Shown here one piece after another: positions 1-8,836 of a stretch of 64,000 nucleotides of DNA (positions are counted from its first letter, which is position 1; each line of letters opens with the position of its first letter). The notes under the pieces were generated by a model. That model was not told the DNA's origin. It worked only from the letters and a program-made list of their open reading frames with translations, and ran no database searches. The stretch is from the NCBI RefSeq assembly GCF_008370325.1, contig NZ_VNIP01000008.1, positions 620,001 to 684,000 on the forward strand, written 5' to 3'. The translations under genes were made by a program, and so were the position numbers. This DNA comes from Martinezella tropici (GTDB lineage: Bacteria; Pseudomonadota; Alphaproteobacteria; Rhizobiales; Rhizobiaceae).

Positions 1-1104
1 GGCCGTCGTCGCGCCCATGCGATGGAAGCGCTGCGCGCACGCGCCATCGATCTTGTCGCCGGCCAGACCGATCTCGCAATGGTCGGGCAGTTACAGGCGC
101 AGCGCGCCGCCATCGCCGAAGCCGACGCGCGCCTGGCCATGACCGATAATGATCTGAACCGCATCGATAGCGCCGTCGCAGCCGGTTTCTCGCTTGGCTC
201 GACCCTGTTGCTGACATCAACGCTTTTGACCGTCGCCTTTCTTTCCAAGCAGGGGACGATCGGTGCGCCTGCGGCGGCCTTTGCACTGCTGATTGCCTTT
301 GCCGCCACCGAGCCGTTTGCCGCGATGAGGCGAGGAGCTCTCGAGCTCGGGCGAACCTTGCTCGCCGCAAGGCGTATCGCGCCGCGACTGAACCCGGCCG
401 TTAGGCCGCTGCAACCTATCGAACCACAGGCAGGCTATGCATTCCAGCTTGCCGGTGTCACGGCTGGTCATGATGAAGCTCATCCCGTCTTGAAGGACGT
501 CTCTTTGTCACTTTCTGCAGGCGAGCGCATGGCGATCGTCGGGCAGAGCGGTGTTGGGAAGTCGACCTTGCTGGCCCTGCTCGCCGGCGAGATCGCCGCT
601 GCCAGCGGTTCGGCGGCGAGCCTGTCCGCGGCGATGCTGACCCAACGCACAGAGCTGTTTCAGGACACGGTAAGGGACAATCTGAAGCTAGCGGACGCTC
701 GTGCCGACGATAGCCAGTTGCGCGGCGCGCTCGCAGCGGCCGGCCTGCTTGAGGAGATCGAGGCGCTGCCGTACGGCCTTTCGACCCGTCTCGGCGAAGG
801 CGGTGGCGGCTTGTCCGGCGGTCAGCTTCGCCGACTGGCGCTCGCAAGGCTTCTACTGCGAGACGCCGCGCTCTGGCTGCTCGACGAGCCGACGGAAGGC
901 CTCGATGCCACGACGGCCCGCGCTGTGCTTGCGCGGTTGGCCTCGGCTGCCGAAGGGCGGAGCCTCGTCGTCGCCACGCATATTCGTCGCGAGGCCGCCT
1001 TGGCAGACCGCATCGTGCTTCTGGACGGCGGGCGTATTGCCACCAGCGCGCGGCGCGACACACCGGAATTCGAAATGCTCCTCGATCGGTTGCGACCGGA
1101 TTGA
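1..1104 (+). CDS. cydC: Thiol reductant ABC exporter CydC, C-terminal part (cut by window start)
   Basis: The reading frame is open from base 1, so the N-terminus lies outside the window. CydC pairs with CydD in the inner membrane as a heterodimeric exporter of glutathione/cysteine needed to assemble cytochrome bd. Visible here are the end of the membrane domain (hydrophobic stretch near 190-330) and the complete nucleotide-binding domain: Walker A GQSGVGKST at about 541-567, signature LSGGQ at about 811-825, and Walker B LWLLDEP at about 871. The cydA gene begins 79 bases downstream on the same strand, the usual cydDC-cydAB order. The family identification rests on the ABC exporter architecture plus this neighbour; without cydAB it could only be called an exporter half. 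Confidence 0.9.
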   Translation, partial: GRRRAHAMEALRARAIDLVAGQTDLAMVGQLQAQRAAIAEADARLAMTDNDLNRIDSAVAAGFSLGSTLLLTSTLLTVAFLSKQGTIGAPAAAFALLIAFAATEPFAAMRRGALELGRTLLAARRIAPRLNPAVRPLQPIEPQAGYAFQLAGVTAGHDEAHPVLKDVSLSLSAGERMAIVGQSGVGKSTLLALLAGEIAAASGSAASLSAAMLTQRTELFQDTVRDNLKLADARADDSQLRGALAAAGLLEEIEALPYGLSTRLGEGGGGLSGGQLRRLALARLLLRDAALWLLDEPTEGLDATTARAVLARLASAAEGRSLVVATHIRREAALADRIVLLDGGRIATSARRDTPEFEMLLDRLRPD

Positions 1105-1183
1105 GGGGTACCCAACATGCCCGCGGCGCGTCGAATGGCGTCGCATTCCTGTCAGACACACCGTAGGGGGTGGGAGAAAGACT

Positions 1184-2779
1184 ATGGAACTAGATATCGT
1201 GGCGCTATCGCGCCTGCAGTTTGCCATGACGGCGCTGTATCACTTCTTATTCGTGCCGCTGACGCTCGGCCTTTCCGTACTGCTTGCCATCATGGAAACG
1301 ACCTATGTCATGACCGGCCGCCAGATCTGGCGGCAGATGACGAAGTTCTGGGGGACGCTCTTCGGCATCAACTTCGTGCTCGGCGTTGCGACCGGCATCG
1401 TGATGGAATTCCAGTTCGGCATGAACTGGAGCTATTACAGCTATTATGTCGGCGACATCTTCGGCGCCCCGCTGGCGATCGAAGGGCTGATGGCCTTCTT
1501 CCTCGAGGCGACCTTTGTCGGCCTGTTCTTCTTCGGCTGGGACAAGCTATCCAAGGTCGGCCACCTGGTCGCCACCTGGGCGGTGGCGCTGGGATCGAAC
1601 TTCTCGGCGCTGTGGATCCTGATCGCCAATGGCTGGATGCAGAATCCGGCAGGCTCGGCGCTCAACCCGCAGACCATGCGCATGGAGATCGTCAGCTTCT
1701 TCGATGTCCTATTCAACCCCGTGGCGCAGGCGAAGTTCGTTCATACCGTCTCGGCCGGCTATGTCTGTGCCTCGGTCTTCGTGCTCGGTGTCTCGGCTTG
1801 GTATCTCGTGAATGGTCGCAGTATCGAGCTCGCAAAGCGCTCGATGACCGTTGCCGCGTCTTTCGGCCTTGCTTCTGCGCTGTCGGTCGTCGTGCTGGGT
1901 GACGAGAGCGGCTATCTGACGACCGAGCACCAGAAAATGAAACTCGCGGCGATCGAAGCCATGTGGAAGACCGAGCCGGCGCCGGCCGCCTTTACCGCCT
2001 TCGGTTTTCCGGACCAGGAGGCCCGCGAAACCCATTATGCCATCCACATTCCCTGGGCCATGGGTCTGATCGGCACACGGTCGCTGACGACGGAAATCGC
2101 CGGCATCGACAAGCTCGAGGCGCAGGCCAAGGACCATATTCGCCAGGGCATCCAGGCTTATGATGCTCTGATGAAGATCCGTGCGGCCAAGCCGGCAACG
2201 CCGGGCGAGGCTTCGCAGGACGTCGCCAGTGCCCGCACTTCCTTCGAGGATATCGGCCATGAACTCGGCTATGCGCTGCTTTTGAAGCGCTATGTCGACG
2301 ATCCGCGCCAGGCAACGGAAGAGCAGATCGCCCAGGCCGCCCGCGATACCATTCCGCATGTACCGACGCTCTTCTGGTCCTTCCGCATCATGGTCGGCCT
2401 CGGCATGTTCTTCATCCTGCTGATGACGGTCTTCTTCTGGCTCTCGGCGCGGCGGAAACTCGATCGATATCCGACCCTGTTGCGGATTGCGGTCCTCGCC
2501 ATCCCGTTGCCATGGGTCGCGATCGAGCTGGGTTGGGTCGTTGCAGAATTCGGCCGTCAACCCTGGATCATCGAGGGGGTGCTGCCGACGGCGGCTGCCG
2601 TCTCCAATCTCGGCGCCGGCACGGTGCTCCTGACCATCCTCGGCTTTGCAGCGCTCTACACGGTCCTCATCGTCATCGAGATGACGCTGATGATCAAAGC
2701 GATCCGCAAAGGCCCCGAACCGGATGACGAGCCGGAGGCCAAGCTGATTTCCGAAAACCTCGTTCCGGCTGCGGAGTGA
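1184..2779 (+). CDS. cydA: Cytochrome bd ubiquinol oxidase subunit I
   Basis: Catalytic membrane subunit of the quinol-oxidising, oxygen-reducing bd terminal oxidase; carries hemes b558, b595 and d. The protein has 531 residues, close to the usual length. It starts MELDIVALSRLQFAMTALYHF, with the conserved early His at residue 20 (a heme ligand in the family), and has the GRQPW motif at residues 457-461. A hydrophilic loop after about residue 230 (GDESGYLTTEHQKMK) corresponds to the quinol-binding Q-loop. The ATG at 1184 follows a GGGAGA-like ribosome site; the longer upstream open frame (from 701) overlaps cydC and is not a sensible start. The next gene starts six bases after the stop, so cydA and cydB are co-transcribed. 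Confidence 0.97.
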   Translation: MELDIVALSRLQFAMTALYHFLFVPLTLGLSVLLAIMETTYVMTGRQIWRQMTKFWGTLFGINFVLGVATGIVMEFQFGMNWSYYSYYVGDIFGAPLAIEGLMAFFLEATFVGLFFFGWDKLSKVGHLVATWAVALGSNFSALWILIANGWMQNPAGSALNPQTMRMEIVSFFDVLFNPVAQAKFVHTVSAGYVCASVFVLGVSAWYLVNGRSIELAKRSMTVAASFGLASALSVVVLGDESGYLTTEHQKMKLAAIEAMWKTEPAPAAFTAFGFPDQEARETHYAIHIPWAMGLIGTRSLTTEIAGIDKLEAQAKDHIRQGIQAYDALMKIRAAKPATPGEASQDVASARTSFEDIGHELGYALLLKRYVDDPRQATEEQIAQAARDTIPHVPTLFWSFRIMVGLGMFFILLMTVFFWLSARRKLDRYPTLLRIAVLAIPLPWVAIELGWVVAEFGRQPWIIEGVLPTAAAVSNLGAGTVLLTILGFAALYTVLIVIEMTLMIKAIRKGPEPDDEPEAKLISENLVPAAE

Positions 2780-2785
2780 CCTGCC

Positions 2786-3940
2786 ATGATCCTGCATGAA
2801 TTGATCGACTACGAAACCCTGCGCATCATCTGGTGGCTGCTGCTCGGCGTGCTGCTCATCGGCTTTGCTGTTACCGACGGTTTCGACCTCGGCGTCGGCA
2901 CGTTGCTGCCATTTGTCGCAAAGACCGACACGGAGAGGCGCATAGCCATCAACTCGATCGGCGCGACTTGGGAAGGCAACCAAGTCTGGCTGATTCTCGG
3001 CGGCGGCGCCATCTTCGCCGCCTGGCCACCGCTCTACGCCGTGTCCTTCTCCGGCTTCTACCTCGCCATGTTCGCCATCCTGTTTGCACTGATATTGCGG
3101 CCGGTTGCCTTCAAATACCGCTCCAAGCGCGACAGCGCCCGTTGGAAGGCGGGCTGGGATTGGGCACTCTTCATCGGCGGTTTCGTTCCGTCGCTGATCT
3201 TCGGCGTCGCCGTCGGCAATGTGCTGCAGGGCGTGCCCTTCCGCTTCGATAATGATATGCGCATCTATTATGAAGGGTCGTTCTTCGCTCTTCTGAATCC
3301 GTATGCTCTACTTTGTGGCCTTCTGTCGGTCGCAATGCTCGTCATGCATGGCGCGGCCTGGCTGCAGGTGAAGACGGATGGCATCGTTGCCGAACGCGCT
3401 CGCCGCTATGGCACTTTGGCGGCCCTGGCGGTCATCGTGCTGTTTGCGCTTGGTGGCCTGTTCCTGTGGATGGGCATCGATGGTTATCATATTGCAAGCG
3501 CCGTCGATGCTGGAGGACCGTCAAACCCACTTCTGAAGACGGTCGAGCACAGTGCCGGGGCATGGCTCGTCAATTACAGTGCCCATCCGTGGATGATGAT
3601 TGCTCCGGTTCTCGGCTTCGTCGGTGCCGCGGCGGCTTTGCTTGCGATGCTTGGCCGGCGCGAGGTCACCGTGCTGCTCTTCAGCAAACTTGCCATCTTC
3701 GGCATCATCTCGACCGTGGGTCTATCGATGTTTCCTTTCCTCTTGCCGTCCTCGCTCGATCCTCGCTCGAGCCTGACCGTTTGGGATGCATCGTCCAGCC
3801 ACCTGACGCTGTTCATCATGCTTGTCGTCACCATCATCTTTCTGCCGATGATCCTGGCTTACACCGCGTGGGTCTATCGCGTGCTGTGGGGCAAGGTCGA
3901 CGAGGAGACGGTCAACGACAAGAGCGGTCACGCCTACTGA
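2786..3940 (+). CDS. cydB: Cytochrome bd ubiquinol oxidase subunit II
   Basis: Second integral membrane subunit of the bd oxidase, the structural partner of CydA. It has 384 residues with eight to nine hydrophobic segments and the family N-terminal signature, an early DGFDLGVG stretch followed by ATWEGNQVWLILGGGAIFAAWP. Full length for the family. It is separated from cydA by six bases and followed 18 bases later by the small cydX gene, which completes the operon. No internal irregularity seen. Confidence 0.97.
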   Translation: MILHELIDYETLRIIWWLLLGVLLIGFAVTDGFDLGVGTLLPFVAKTDTERRIAINSIGATWEGNQVWLILGGGAIFAAWPPLYAVSFSGFYLAMFAILFALILRPVAFKYRSKRDSARWKAGWDWALFIGGFVPSLIFGVAVGNVLQGVPFRFDNDMRIYYEGSFFALLNPYALLCGLLSVAMLVMHGAAWLQVKTDGIVAERARRYGTLAALAVIVLFALGGLFLWMGIDGYHIASAVDAGGPSNPLLKTVEHSAGAWLVNYSAHPWMMIAPVLGFVGAAAALLAMLGRREVTVLLFSKLAIFGIISTVGLSMFPFLLPSSLDPRSSLTVWDASSSHLTLFIMLVVTIIFLPMILAYTAWVYRVLWGKVDEETVNDKSGHAY

Positions 3941-3958
3941 TCCTGAAGGAGATTTCTT

Positions 3959-4084
3959 ATGTGGTACTTTGCCTGGCTTCTCGGCTTTCCTCTCGCCGCG
4001 GCATTCGCCGTCCTCAACGCCATGTGGTACGAACTCATGGATGATCAAGCGAAGGCGAAAGTGGCTCGCACTCAAGAGAAATGA
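3959..4084 (+). CDS. cydX: Cytochrome bd oxidase small subunit CydX
   Basis: A 41-residue single-span membrane peptide. The protein starts MWYFAWLLGFPLAAAF, continues to the family signature NAMWYELMDD, and ends in a lysine-rich tail. CydX peptides have this Trp/Tyr start, one hydrophobic helix and a WxE/WYEL motif, and stabilise the hemes of the CydAB complex. An AAGGAG ribosome site lies just upstream (about 3945-3951), 18 bases after the cydB stop, so it is the last gene of cydABX. It is too short for normal gene-length cut-offs and is easily missed. Confidence 0.93.
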   Translation: MWYFAWLLGFPLAAAFAVLNAMWYELMDDQAKAKVARTQEK

Positions 4085-4124
4085 GTTGCATGGCCTTTGT
4101 TTGAAGGCTTTCCGCCAGATGATC

Positions 4125-4150
4125 GGCATGCCGGCTGGGGCCGGCGTGCC
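4125..4150 (+). terminator. Strong hairpin after cydX, possible terminator
   Basis: Two 11-base arms (4125-4135 and 4140-4150) pair with one G-T wobble around a TGGG loop. The stem sits 40 bases after the cydX stop and is followed by ATTTAT rather than a real T-run, so it may be a weak or Rho-assisted terminator, or an mRNA-stabilising end. Confidence 0.5.
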
Positions 4151-4296
4151 ATTTATCGTCCGGATAATTTCGTTCCATCCGGTCACGCCTTGCGCTGGCG
4201 GCCTCTCCTGAAACGAAATGTTATCGTCATCCATTCAATTGGAGATGTCGCGGCATATGATGGTGTCGGAGACAAAATCGGGATCAATGGTTCCAT

Positions 4297-4334
4297 TTGA
4301 CGTGAATTGTATGCAACAATATGCGATCAATATC
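4297..4334 (+). promoter_or_regulatory. Predicted promoter and operator of the MocR-type gene
   Basis: TTGACG (4297-4302), a 17-base spacer and TATGCG (4320-4325) make a plausible sigma-70 type promoter. It overlaps ATGCGATCAATATC at 4321-4334; 13 of these 14 bases recur on the other strand at 5934-5947 in front of the DUF983 gene. MocR regulators commonly bind repeated sites in their own promoters. The ATG at 4321 falls inside the -10 element, so it is not the translation start. Confidence 0.5.
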
Positions 4335-4377
4335 AGTCAGGTTGCGGTCGGGGGCCGATCCCGTTGCGGAGCATGAA

Positions 4378-5781
4378 ATGAAAAACTGGCATCCCGATCT
4401 CAGCCGCTCCTCCAGTCCCCGCTACATCGCCATCGCCGACCTGATCGAAATGGATTTGCGCAGCGGCGTTCTGACCGTGGGCGACAGGCTGCCGCCGCAG
4501 CGCGTGCTTGCCGAGCGCCTCAACATCGACTTTACGACCGTGGCGCGAGGCTATGTCGAGGCGCAGAAGCGCGGCCTGGTGGATTCCCATGTCGGACGAG
4601 GGACTTTCGTGACCGGAAGACAGGAGCGGGAGCGCCGTGGCTCGATCCGGGCTGCCGCTTCGGATCCGCGCCGTGCTCTGGTGATCGACCTCTCGATGAA
4701 CCTGCCGCCGGAGCCGAACGATGCGGATCTCATTGACCGCATGCGGGAAGGACTGTCCGTGGTGGCGGCCGATCTCATTCCATTGTTGCGCTATCAAGGC
4801 TTCGGCGGTTCGGGCGTGGACAAGGAAGCCGCCGCCGCCTGGCTTGGCCGGCGTGGGCTGACTCCACCGCAGGAACGCATCTTCGTGACGCCGGGTGCCC
4901 ACCCAGCGATGCTGGCGATCTTCGGCTTGTTGGCCAAGCCCGGCGAAACGGTGCTTTCGGAAAATATCACCTATCCCGGCATGCGCTCGATCGCGGCCCA
5001 GCTCCAGCTCAATCTCGCAGGTCTGCCGATGGATGAGGAGGGCATTCTACCGGACGCCTTTGCCGAGGAGTGCCAACGCCGGCAACCGAAGGCGCTCTAC
5101 CTCAATCCCATCCTGCAAAACCCGACGACGTTGACTATTCCGCTCGAGCGCCGCGAGGCGATTGCCGCCATCGCCCGCAGATATCGCGTACCGATCATCG
5201 AGGATGATGCCTATGGTTTCATTCCGCTGGACGCGCCGCCGCCAATGGCCGCAGTCGCACCGGACGTGACCTGGCATATTGGAGGATTGGCGAAGTGTAT
5301 CGGCGCGGGGCTTCGCCTTGCCTTCGTCGTGGCGCCGGACACCAAGTCGATATGGCCTTTCGTGAGCGCAATGCGGAGCAGCAACGTCATGGCGTCGCCG
5401 CTCAATATGGCGCTTGCAACACGCTGGATCGCTGACGGCACCGCCGATGGCATTCTGCGTTTCATTCGCGCGGAGGCAGCCGCCCGCCAAAAGATGGTGG
5501 CCGACATATTGCCGTCTCAGAGCTATCGCGCCGATCCCATCAGCTTCAATATCTGGCTGCCGTTGGGCAATGGCTGGACGCGCGCCACCTTCGCCAGCCA
5601 TATGCGCAATGCGGGCATCGGCGTTGTCGCAAGCGATGCCTTCACGGTGGAGGGCACCGCACCCGAAGCCGTGCGTGTCTGCCTCGGTGGCCCGATAGGC
5701 CGTGAGGCTTTGAAGGACGCGCTGGACTTCATGGCGCATGCGCTGGAGGGGCCGCCGGAAATGGCGGCGTCATTCTTCTAG
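4378..5781 (+). CDS. MocR-family regulator: GntR-type HTH fused to a PLP aminotransferase domain
   Basis: About 467 residues from the ATG at 4378. The N-terminal 75 residues form a winged helix-turn-helix of the GntR type (RYIAIADLIEMDLRSGVL, then LPPQRVLAERLNIDFTTVARGY). The rest is a fold-type I aminotransferase domain with the PLP region: the Asp/Tyr motif IIEDDAYGF and the lysine in GGLAKCIGAGLRLAF, where PLP would be bound as a Schiff base. MocR proteins use PLP as an effector or sensor and control vitamin B6, GABA, taurine or other amine genes. A start at 4321 adds 19 unlikely residues and overlaps the promoter. The target is not known; the shared element in front of the downstream DUF983 gene is the best clue. 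Confidence 0.88.
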   Translation: MKNWHPDLSRSSSPRYIAIADLIEMDLRSGVLTVGDRLPPQRVLAERLNIDFTTVARGYVEAQKRGLVDSHVGRGTFVTGRQERERRGSIRAAASDPRRALVIDLSMNLPPEPNDADLIDRMREGLSVVAADLIPLLRYQGFGGSGVDKEAAAAWLGRRGLTPPQERIFVTPGAHPAMLAIFGLLAKPGETVLSENITYPGMRSIAAQLQLNLAGLPMDEEGILPDAFAEECQRRQPKALYLNPILQNPTTLTIPLERREAIAAIARRYRVPIIEDDAYGFIPLDAPPPMAAVAPDVTWHIGGLAKCIGAGLRLAFVVAPDTKSIWPFVSAMRSSNVMASPLNMALATRWIADGTADGILRFIRAEAAARQKMVADILPSQSYRADPISFNIWLPLGNGWTRATFASHMRNAGIGVVASDAFTVEGTAPEAVRVCLGGPIGREALKDALDFMAHALEGPPEMAASFF

Positions 5782-5914
5782 GCCCACATTACAATTCGCT
5801 GCCGATCCAGACCGACCATAAGCTTCGGCTCAGTGGTGATGCTTCGTCGCTTGCCGAGTGGCCCCCTGCGTCACTCTGCCAGATGGACTCATTGCAGGCA
5901 TTCATTGTAGCTAT

Positions 5915-5949
5915 ATTGAATGCATGCAATATCGATATTGATTGCATGC
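5915..5949 (+). promoter_or_regulatory. Palindromic operator-like site upstream of the DUF983 gene
   Basis: A perfect 14-base palindrome CAATATCGATATTG (5927-5940) is flanked by GCATGC on both sides (5922-5927 and 5944-5949). Read on the minus strand, 5947-5934 gives ATGCAATCAATATC, matching the element in the MocR-type promoter at 4321-4334 in 13 of 14 positions. This is probably the binding site of that regulator. Confidence 0.55.
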
Positions 5950-5980
5950 CTGAGAATGTTGATTCAGGAGTGATGCCGCC

Positions 5981-6385
5981 ATGGATACCGAATATCCTCC
6001 GATGAGCCCGGTTCAGACCGGCCTTCGTTGCCGCTGCCCTCGTTGCGGACAAGGGCGCTTGTTCGATGGGTTTCTGACGCTGCGCAAGCAATGCGAAGCG
6101 TGCGGCCTTGACTATTCCTTTGCGGATCCCGCCGATGGGCCGGCTTTCTTCGTCATCTGTTTTGCCTGCATTCCGAGCGTGCTTCTCGGCGTATGGCTGG
6201 AGGTTGCCTTCTCGGCACCGATCTGGGTCCAATTCCTGGTGACGGGGCCGTTCATGCTGGCGACCTGCATTCCGCCGCTGCGGCCGCTAAAGGGGTGGCT
6301 GGTTGCCAGCCAGTATTTCTACAAGGCCGAGGAGGGCAAGCTCGTCCGTTTGCCGGAACCGGATGTGCCGCACGTGGCGAATTGA
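5981..6385 (+). CDS. DUF983 family membrane protein with zinc-ribbon-like N-terminus
   Basis: A 134-residue protein. The N-terminal third has a CPRCGQG...CEACGLD arrangement (two CxxC pairs) that looks like a small zinc ribbon. Two hydrophobic segments follow (FFVICFACIPSVLLGVWLEV and WVQFLVTGPFMLATCIPP), then the conserved end PLKGWLVASQYFYKAEEG. This is the DUF983 pattern, common in alphaproteobacteria and without an established biochemical role. It stands alone behind the palindrome at 5915-5949 and ahead of a separate FadR-type promoter, so it appears monocistronic. Its link to the upstream MocR regulator is inferred from the shared element only. Confidence 0.88.
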   Translation: MDTEYPPMSPVQTGLRCRCPRCGQGRLFDGFLTLRKQCEACGLDYSFADPADGPAFFVICFACIPSVLLGVWLEVAFSAPIWVQFLVTGPFMLATCIPPLRPLKGWLVASQYFYKAEEGKLVRLPEPDVPHVAN

Positions 6386-6440
6386 GCGCCGGCACTACCT
6401 CGGATCGGGCCTGCCGGATATTGTTCATTTACCTGTCCAC

Positions 6441-6469
6441 TTGACGGATATCCTACAAGTTCATAGGAT
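6441..6469 (+). promoter_or_regulatory. Promoter with overlapping inverted repeat in front of the FadR-type gene
   Basis: TTGACG (6441-6446), 17 bases and TAGGAT (6464-6469) fit a -35/-10 pair. ATCCTA (6450-6455) and TAGGAT (6464-6469) form a perfect six-base inverted repeat with an 8-base centre lying between and over these boxes. This is where an autorepressing GntR/FadR dimer would be expected to bind. Confidence 0.5.
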
Positions 6470-6499
6470 CATTGCCGATCTCTATGGGAGTCCCGTTCT

Positions 6500-7210
6500 A
6501 TGGCCGGTAAAGTGATGCAGCCTTTGACGCGCGCGCCATTGCTGCATGTCTCCGTGCAGGAAAGCCTGCGCAGTTACATTGCGGATAACGGTCTTCAGGC
6601 CGGTACGATGCTGCCGGCCGAAAGTGAGCTTGCGGTGCAATTGGGCGTCAGCCGCAATTCCCTGCGCGAAGGCATCAAGGCGCTGGAATCGCTCGGTGTG
6701 CTGGAGACGCGCCGCGGCATCGGCATCTTCGTCAAGGCCTTCTCCTTTGGGCCGCTGCTGGACAATCTCGCCTATGGCCTCGGCGATGCGCTGCGGCACA
6801 TGGAGGAGGTGTTGGAAATCCGTCGCACGCTCGAAGTCGGCCTGATCGGCAAGACCCTCGAGATGATCGGGCCGGAGGACCTGGCCGAGCTGCGCGCTAC
6901 CACCGACCGAATGCGTGCCCATGCCGAGCGTGGCGAGCCCTTCGCCGAGGACGACCAGCTTTTTCACCGGCTGCTGTTTCGCTGCCAGGGCAACGAGACA
7001 TTCGTTCGCCTGATCGATGTGTTCTGGCTCGCCTTCTACAAGGCCTCCCGTTTTTTCGATCTGGAGAATGTCGATCCCATGGCCACCTGGCGTGACCACG
7101 AGGCGATCGTCGATGCGCTGGAATCCAAAAACCTCAAGGAGGTGCGCATGCGCCTCGACCGTCACTACGAGGGAATTTCGCAGGTGATCGCTAACAACAA
7201 GAAAGAATAG
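6500..7210 (+). CDS. FadR-subfamily GntR transcriptional regulator
   Basis: A 236-residue protein with a winged HTH at about residues 10-75 (LLHVSVQESLRSYIADNGLQ, LPAESELAVQLGVSRNSLREGIKALESLGVLETRRGIGIFV) and an all-helical FCD effector domain after about residue 90 (LEIRRTLEVGLIGKTLE, DDQLFHRLLFRCQGN, HEAIVDALESKN, MRLDRHY). FCD domains bind small organic acids or sugars, often through a metal held by Asp/His residues. A GGGAG ribosome site precedes the ATG. The downstream ABC/lyase operon begins 28 bases after the stop, so this is very likely its local regulator. Confidence 0.9.
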   Translation: MAGKVMQPLTRAPLLHVSVQESLRSYIADNGLQAGTMLPAESELAVQLGVSRNSLREGIKALESLGVLETRRGIGIFVKAFSFGPLLDNLAYGLGDALRHMEEVLEIRRTLEVGLIGKTLEMIGPEDLAELRATTDRMRAHAERGEPFAEDDQLFHRLLFRCQGNETFVRLIDVFWLAFYKASRFFDLENVDPMATWRDHEAIVDALESKNLKEVRMRLDRHYEGISQVIANNKKE

Positions 7211-7238
7211 CGACCACAAACAAGGGAGGAGAATTGCA

Positions 7239-8828
7239 ATGAGGAAAGCTTTTCATCTGCCGGCGATCGCGTTGGGAGCGTTGTTGTCGGCGACCGCAAT
7301 GCCGGTTTTGAGCGGTATGGCCGCGGCCGCCGCCGCAACCATGTCAGGGGGCTTCGATGTCGGTCCGGGCGGCTTTCAGGGCAACTTCAATCCGCTGGCG
7401 GCAACCGCCGGTCTCACCTGGCTTGGCATCTATTTCGAACCGCTGGTCAGCTACGACGAAAAGCTGCAGAAGATTGTCGGCGTGCTTGCCTCATCCTATG
7501 AGGTGAGCCCGGATCAATTGACCTATACGTTCAAGCTTGCCGACGCCAAATGGCATGATGGCAAGGCTTTTACCGCCAGGGACGTCAAGTTCACTATCGA
7601 TCTTGCGGCAAATTCCAAGACCGGTTCGGTCTTTGCCGCCCGATTTAAACTCCTGTCATCCGTCGAGACGCCTGACGATCATACCCTCGTTGTCAAGCTT
7701 TCCGCGCCCTCCGCGAGCCTGCTGGATACCCTGGCCAAGATCATGGTGCTACCCGAGCATGCGCTTGCTGCCGTGCCGGCCGATCAGCTCGCGAAGAGCA
7801 CCTGGTGGTCGACGTCGCCGATCGGGACGGGGCCGTTCAAATTCGTCAAATATGTGCAGGATCAGTATGTCGAACTCACCGCCAATCCCGACTATCGCGG
7901 CGGAAAGCCCGTTCTCGATCGGCTGATCAATCGCTATTTCGCCAATCCGGCCGCGGCGATCTCGGCGCTGCGGGCAGGCGAGATCCAGTTCACCTATGTC
8001 GATTCCAACGATGTGCCGACCTTCAAGGGCGACAAGTCCTTCCAGGTCATCGAGGGCGATTCCTTCGTCGTCAATTATCTTGGTTTCAACCAGGATTCGC
8101 CGCTCTGGAAGGATCTTCGCGTCCGGCAGGCCGTCATGCATGCCATCAATCGCGATGCGATCATCAAGAGTCTCTATGGCGGAGCGGCAAAACCGGCCAA
8201 CTGCGCTTATGTCGCCAATCAGCTGGTTCCGGATGGTATCGAAGTCTATCCCTACGATCCGGCCAAGGCCAAGCAGTTGCTTGAAGAGGCCGGCTGGGAC
8301 AAGATCAATGGCGACAAGCCGATCACCTTGCTGACCTATTACAACACGCCGCTTGCAACGAACGTATTGGCGGCGGTGCAGGCAATGCTTGCGCAGGTCG
8401 GCATCAATGTCGTGCCGCGCGCCGTCGATGCACCGACCTATAATGGCATCGTACTCAACCCCAATGCCGATATATCGCAATTCCAGCTCGTCTATGCCGG
8501 CCTGCAGAACGGACCCGATCCGAGCAATATCAATACCGGGCTCAACGAAAAGCAGATCCCGCCGGCGGGCGCCAATGTGGTGCGCGCACGCATTCCCGAT
8601 CTGACCAAGGCGCTCGATGCAGCCATTGCCGAAACGGATGCCGGCAAGCGCGATCAGCACTATCAGGATGTCTGCAAGGCCATGAACAAGGACCTGCCCT
8701 GGGCGACCATGTGGGTGGCGAACCGCTATGGCGTGGTTTCATCCAAGGTGAAGGATTTCGTCTGGACGCCGGCACCCGGCGGCGGCCCTTACATCGCCCG
8801 TCCGGAAGCGTGGAAGCTCGCAAACTAG
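7239..8828 (+). CDS. ABC transporter substrate-binding protein, dipeptide/oligopeptide type (SBP_bac_5)
   Basis: Periplasmic solute receptor of 529 residues. It begins with an Ala-rich Sec signal peptide of about 30 residues (MRKAFHLPAIALGALLSATA...). The mature part shows SBP_bac_5 features: LASSYEVSPDQLTYTFKLADAKWHDGKAFTARDV, then IGTGPFKFVKYV and LRVRQAVMHAINRDAI. Such receptors bind peptides, but also opines, sugars, nickel or betaines, so the ligand cannot be named. It heads an operon of two permeases, a DapA-like lyase and two ATPases. A GGAGGAG-like ribosome site lies just before the ATG. A hairpin follows the stop (8837-8859). Confidence 0.92.
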   Translation: MRKAFHLPAIALGALLSATAMPVLSGMAAAAAATMSGGFDVGPGGFQGNFNPLAATAGLTWLGIYFEPLVSYDEKLQKIVGVLASSYEVSPDQLTYTFKLADAKWHDGKAFTARDVKFTIDLAANSKTGSVFAARFKLLSSVETPDDHTLVVKLSAPSASLLDTLAKIMVLPEHALAAVPADQLAKSTWWSTSPIGTGPFKFVKYVQDQYVELTANPDYRGGKPVLDRLINRYFANPAAAISALRAGEIQFTYVDSNDVPTFKGDKSFQVIEGDSFVVNYLGFNQDSPLWKDLRVRQAVMHAINRDAIIKSLYGGAAKPANCAYVANQLVPDGIEVYPYDPAKAKQLLEEAGWDKINGDKPITLLTYYNTPLATNVLAAVQAMLAQVGINVVPRAVDAPTYNGIVLNPNADISQFQLVYAGLQNGPDPSNINTGLNEKQIPPAGANVVRARIPDLTKALDAAIAETDAGKRDQHYQDVCKAMNKDLPWATMWVANRYGVVSSKVKDFVWTPAPGGGPYIARPEAWKLAN

Positions 8829-8836
8829 GTCTTGAA

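Noticed and set aside
1709..2983. 424-codon minus-strand open frame across cydA and cydB
   Set aside because: It spans two real genes in opposite direction and has no family features.
4321..4377. Upstream ATG of the MocR-type gene
   Set aside because: It overlaps a probable -10 box and operator and adds residues not expected before the HTH; ATG 4378 is preferred.
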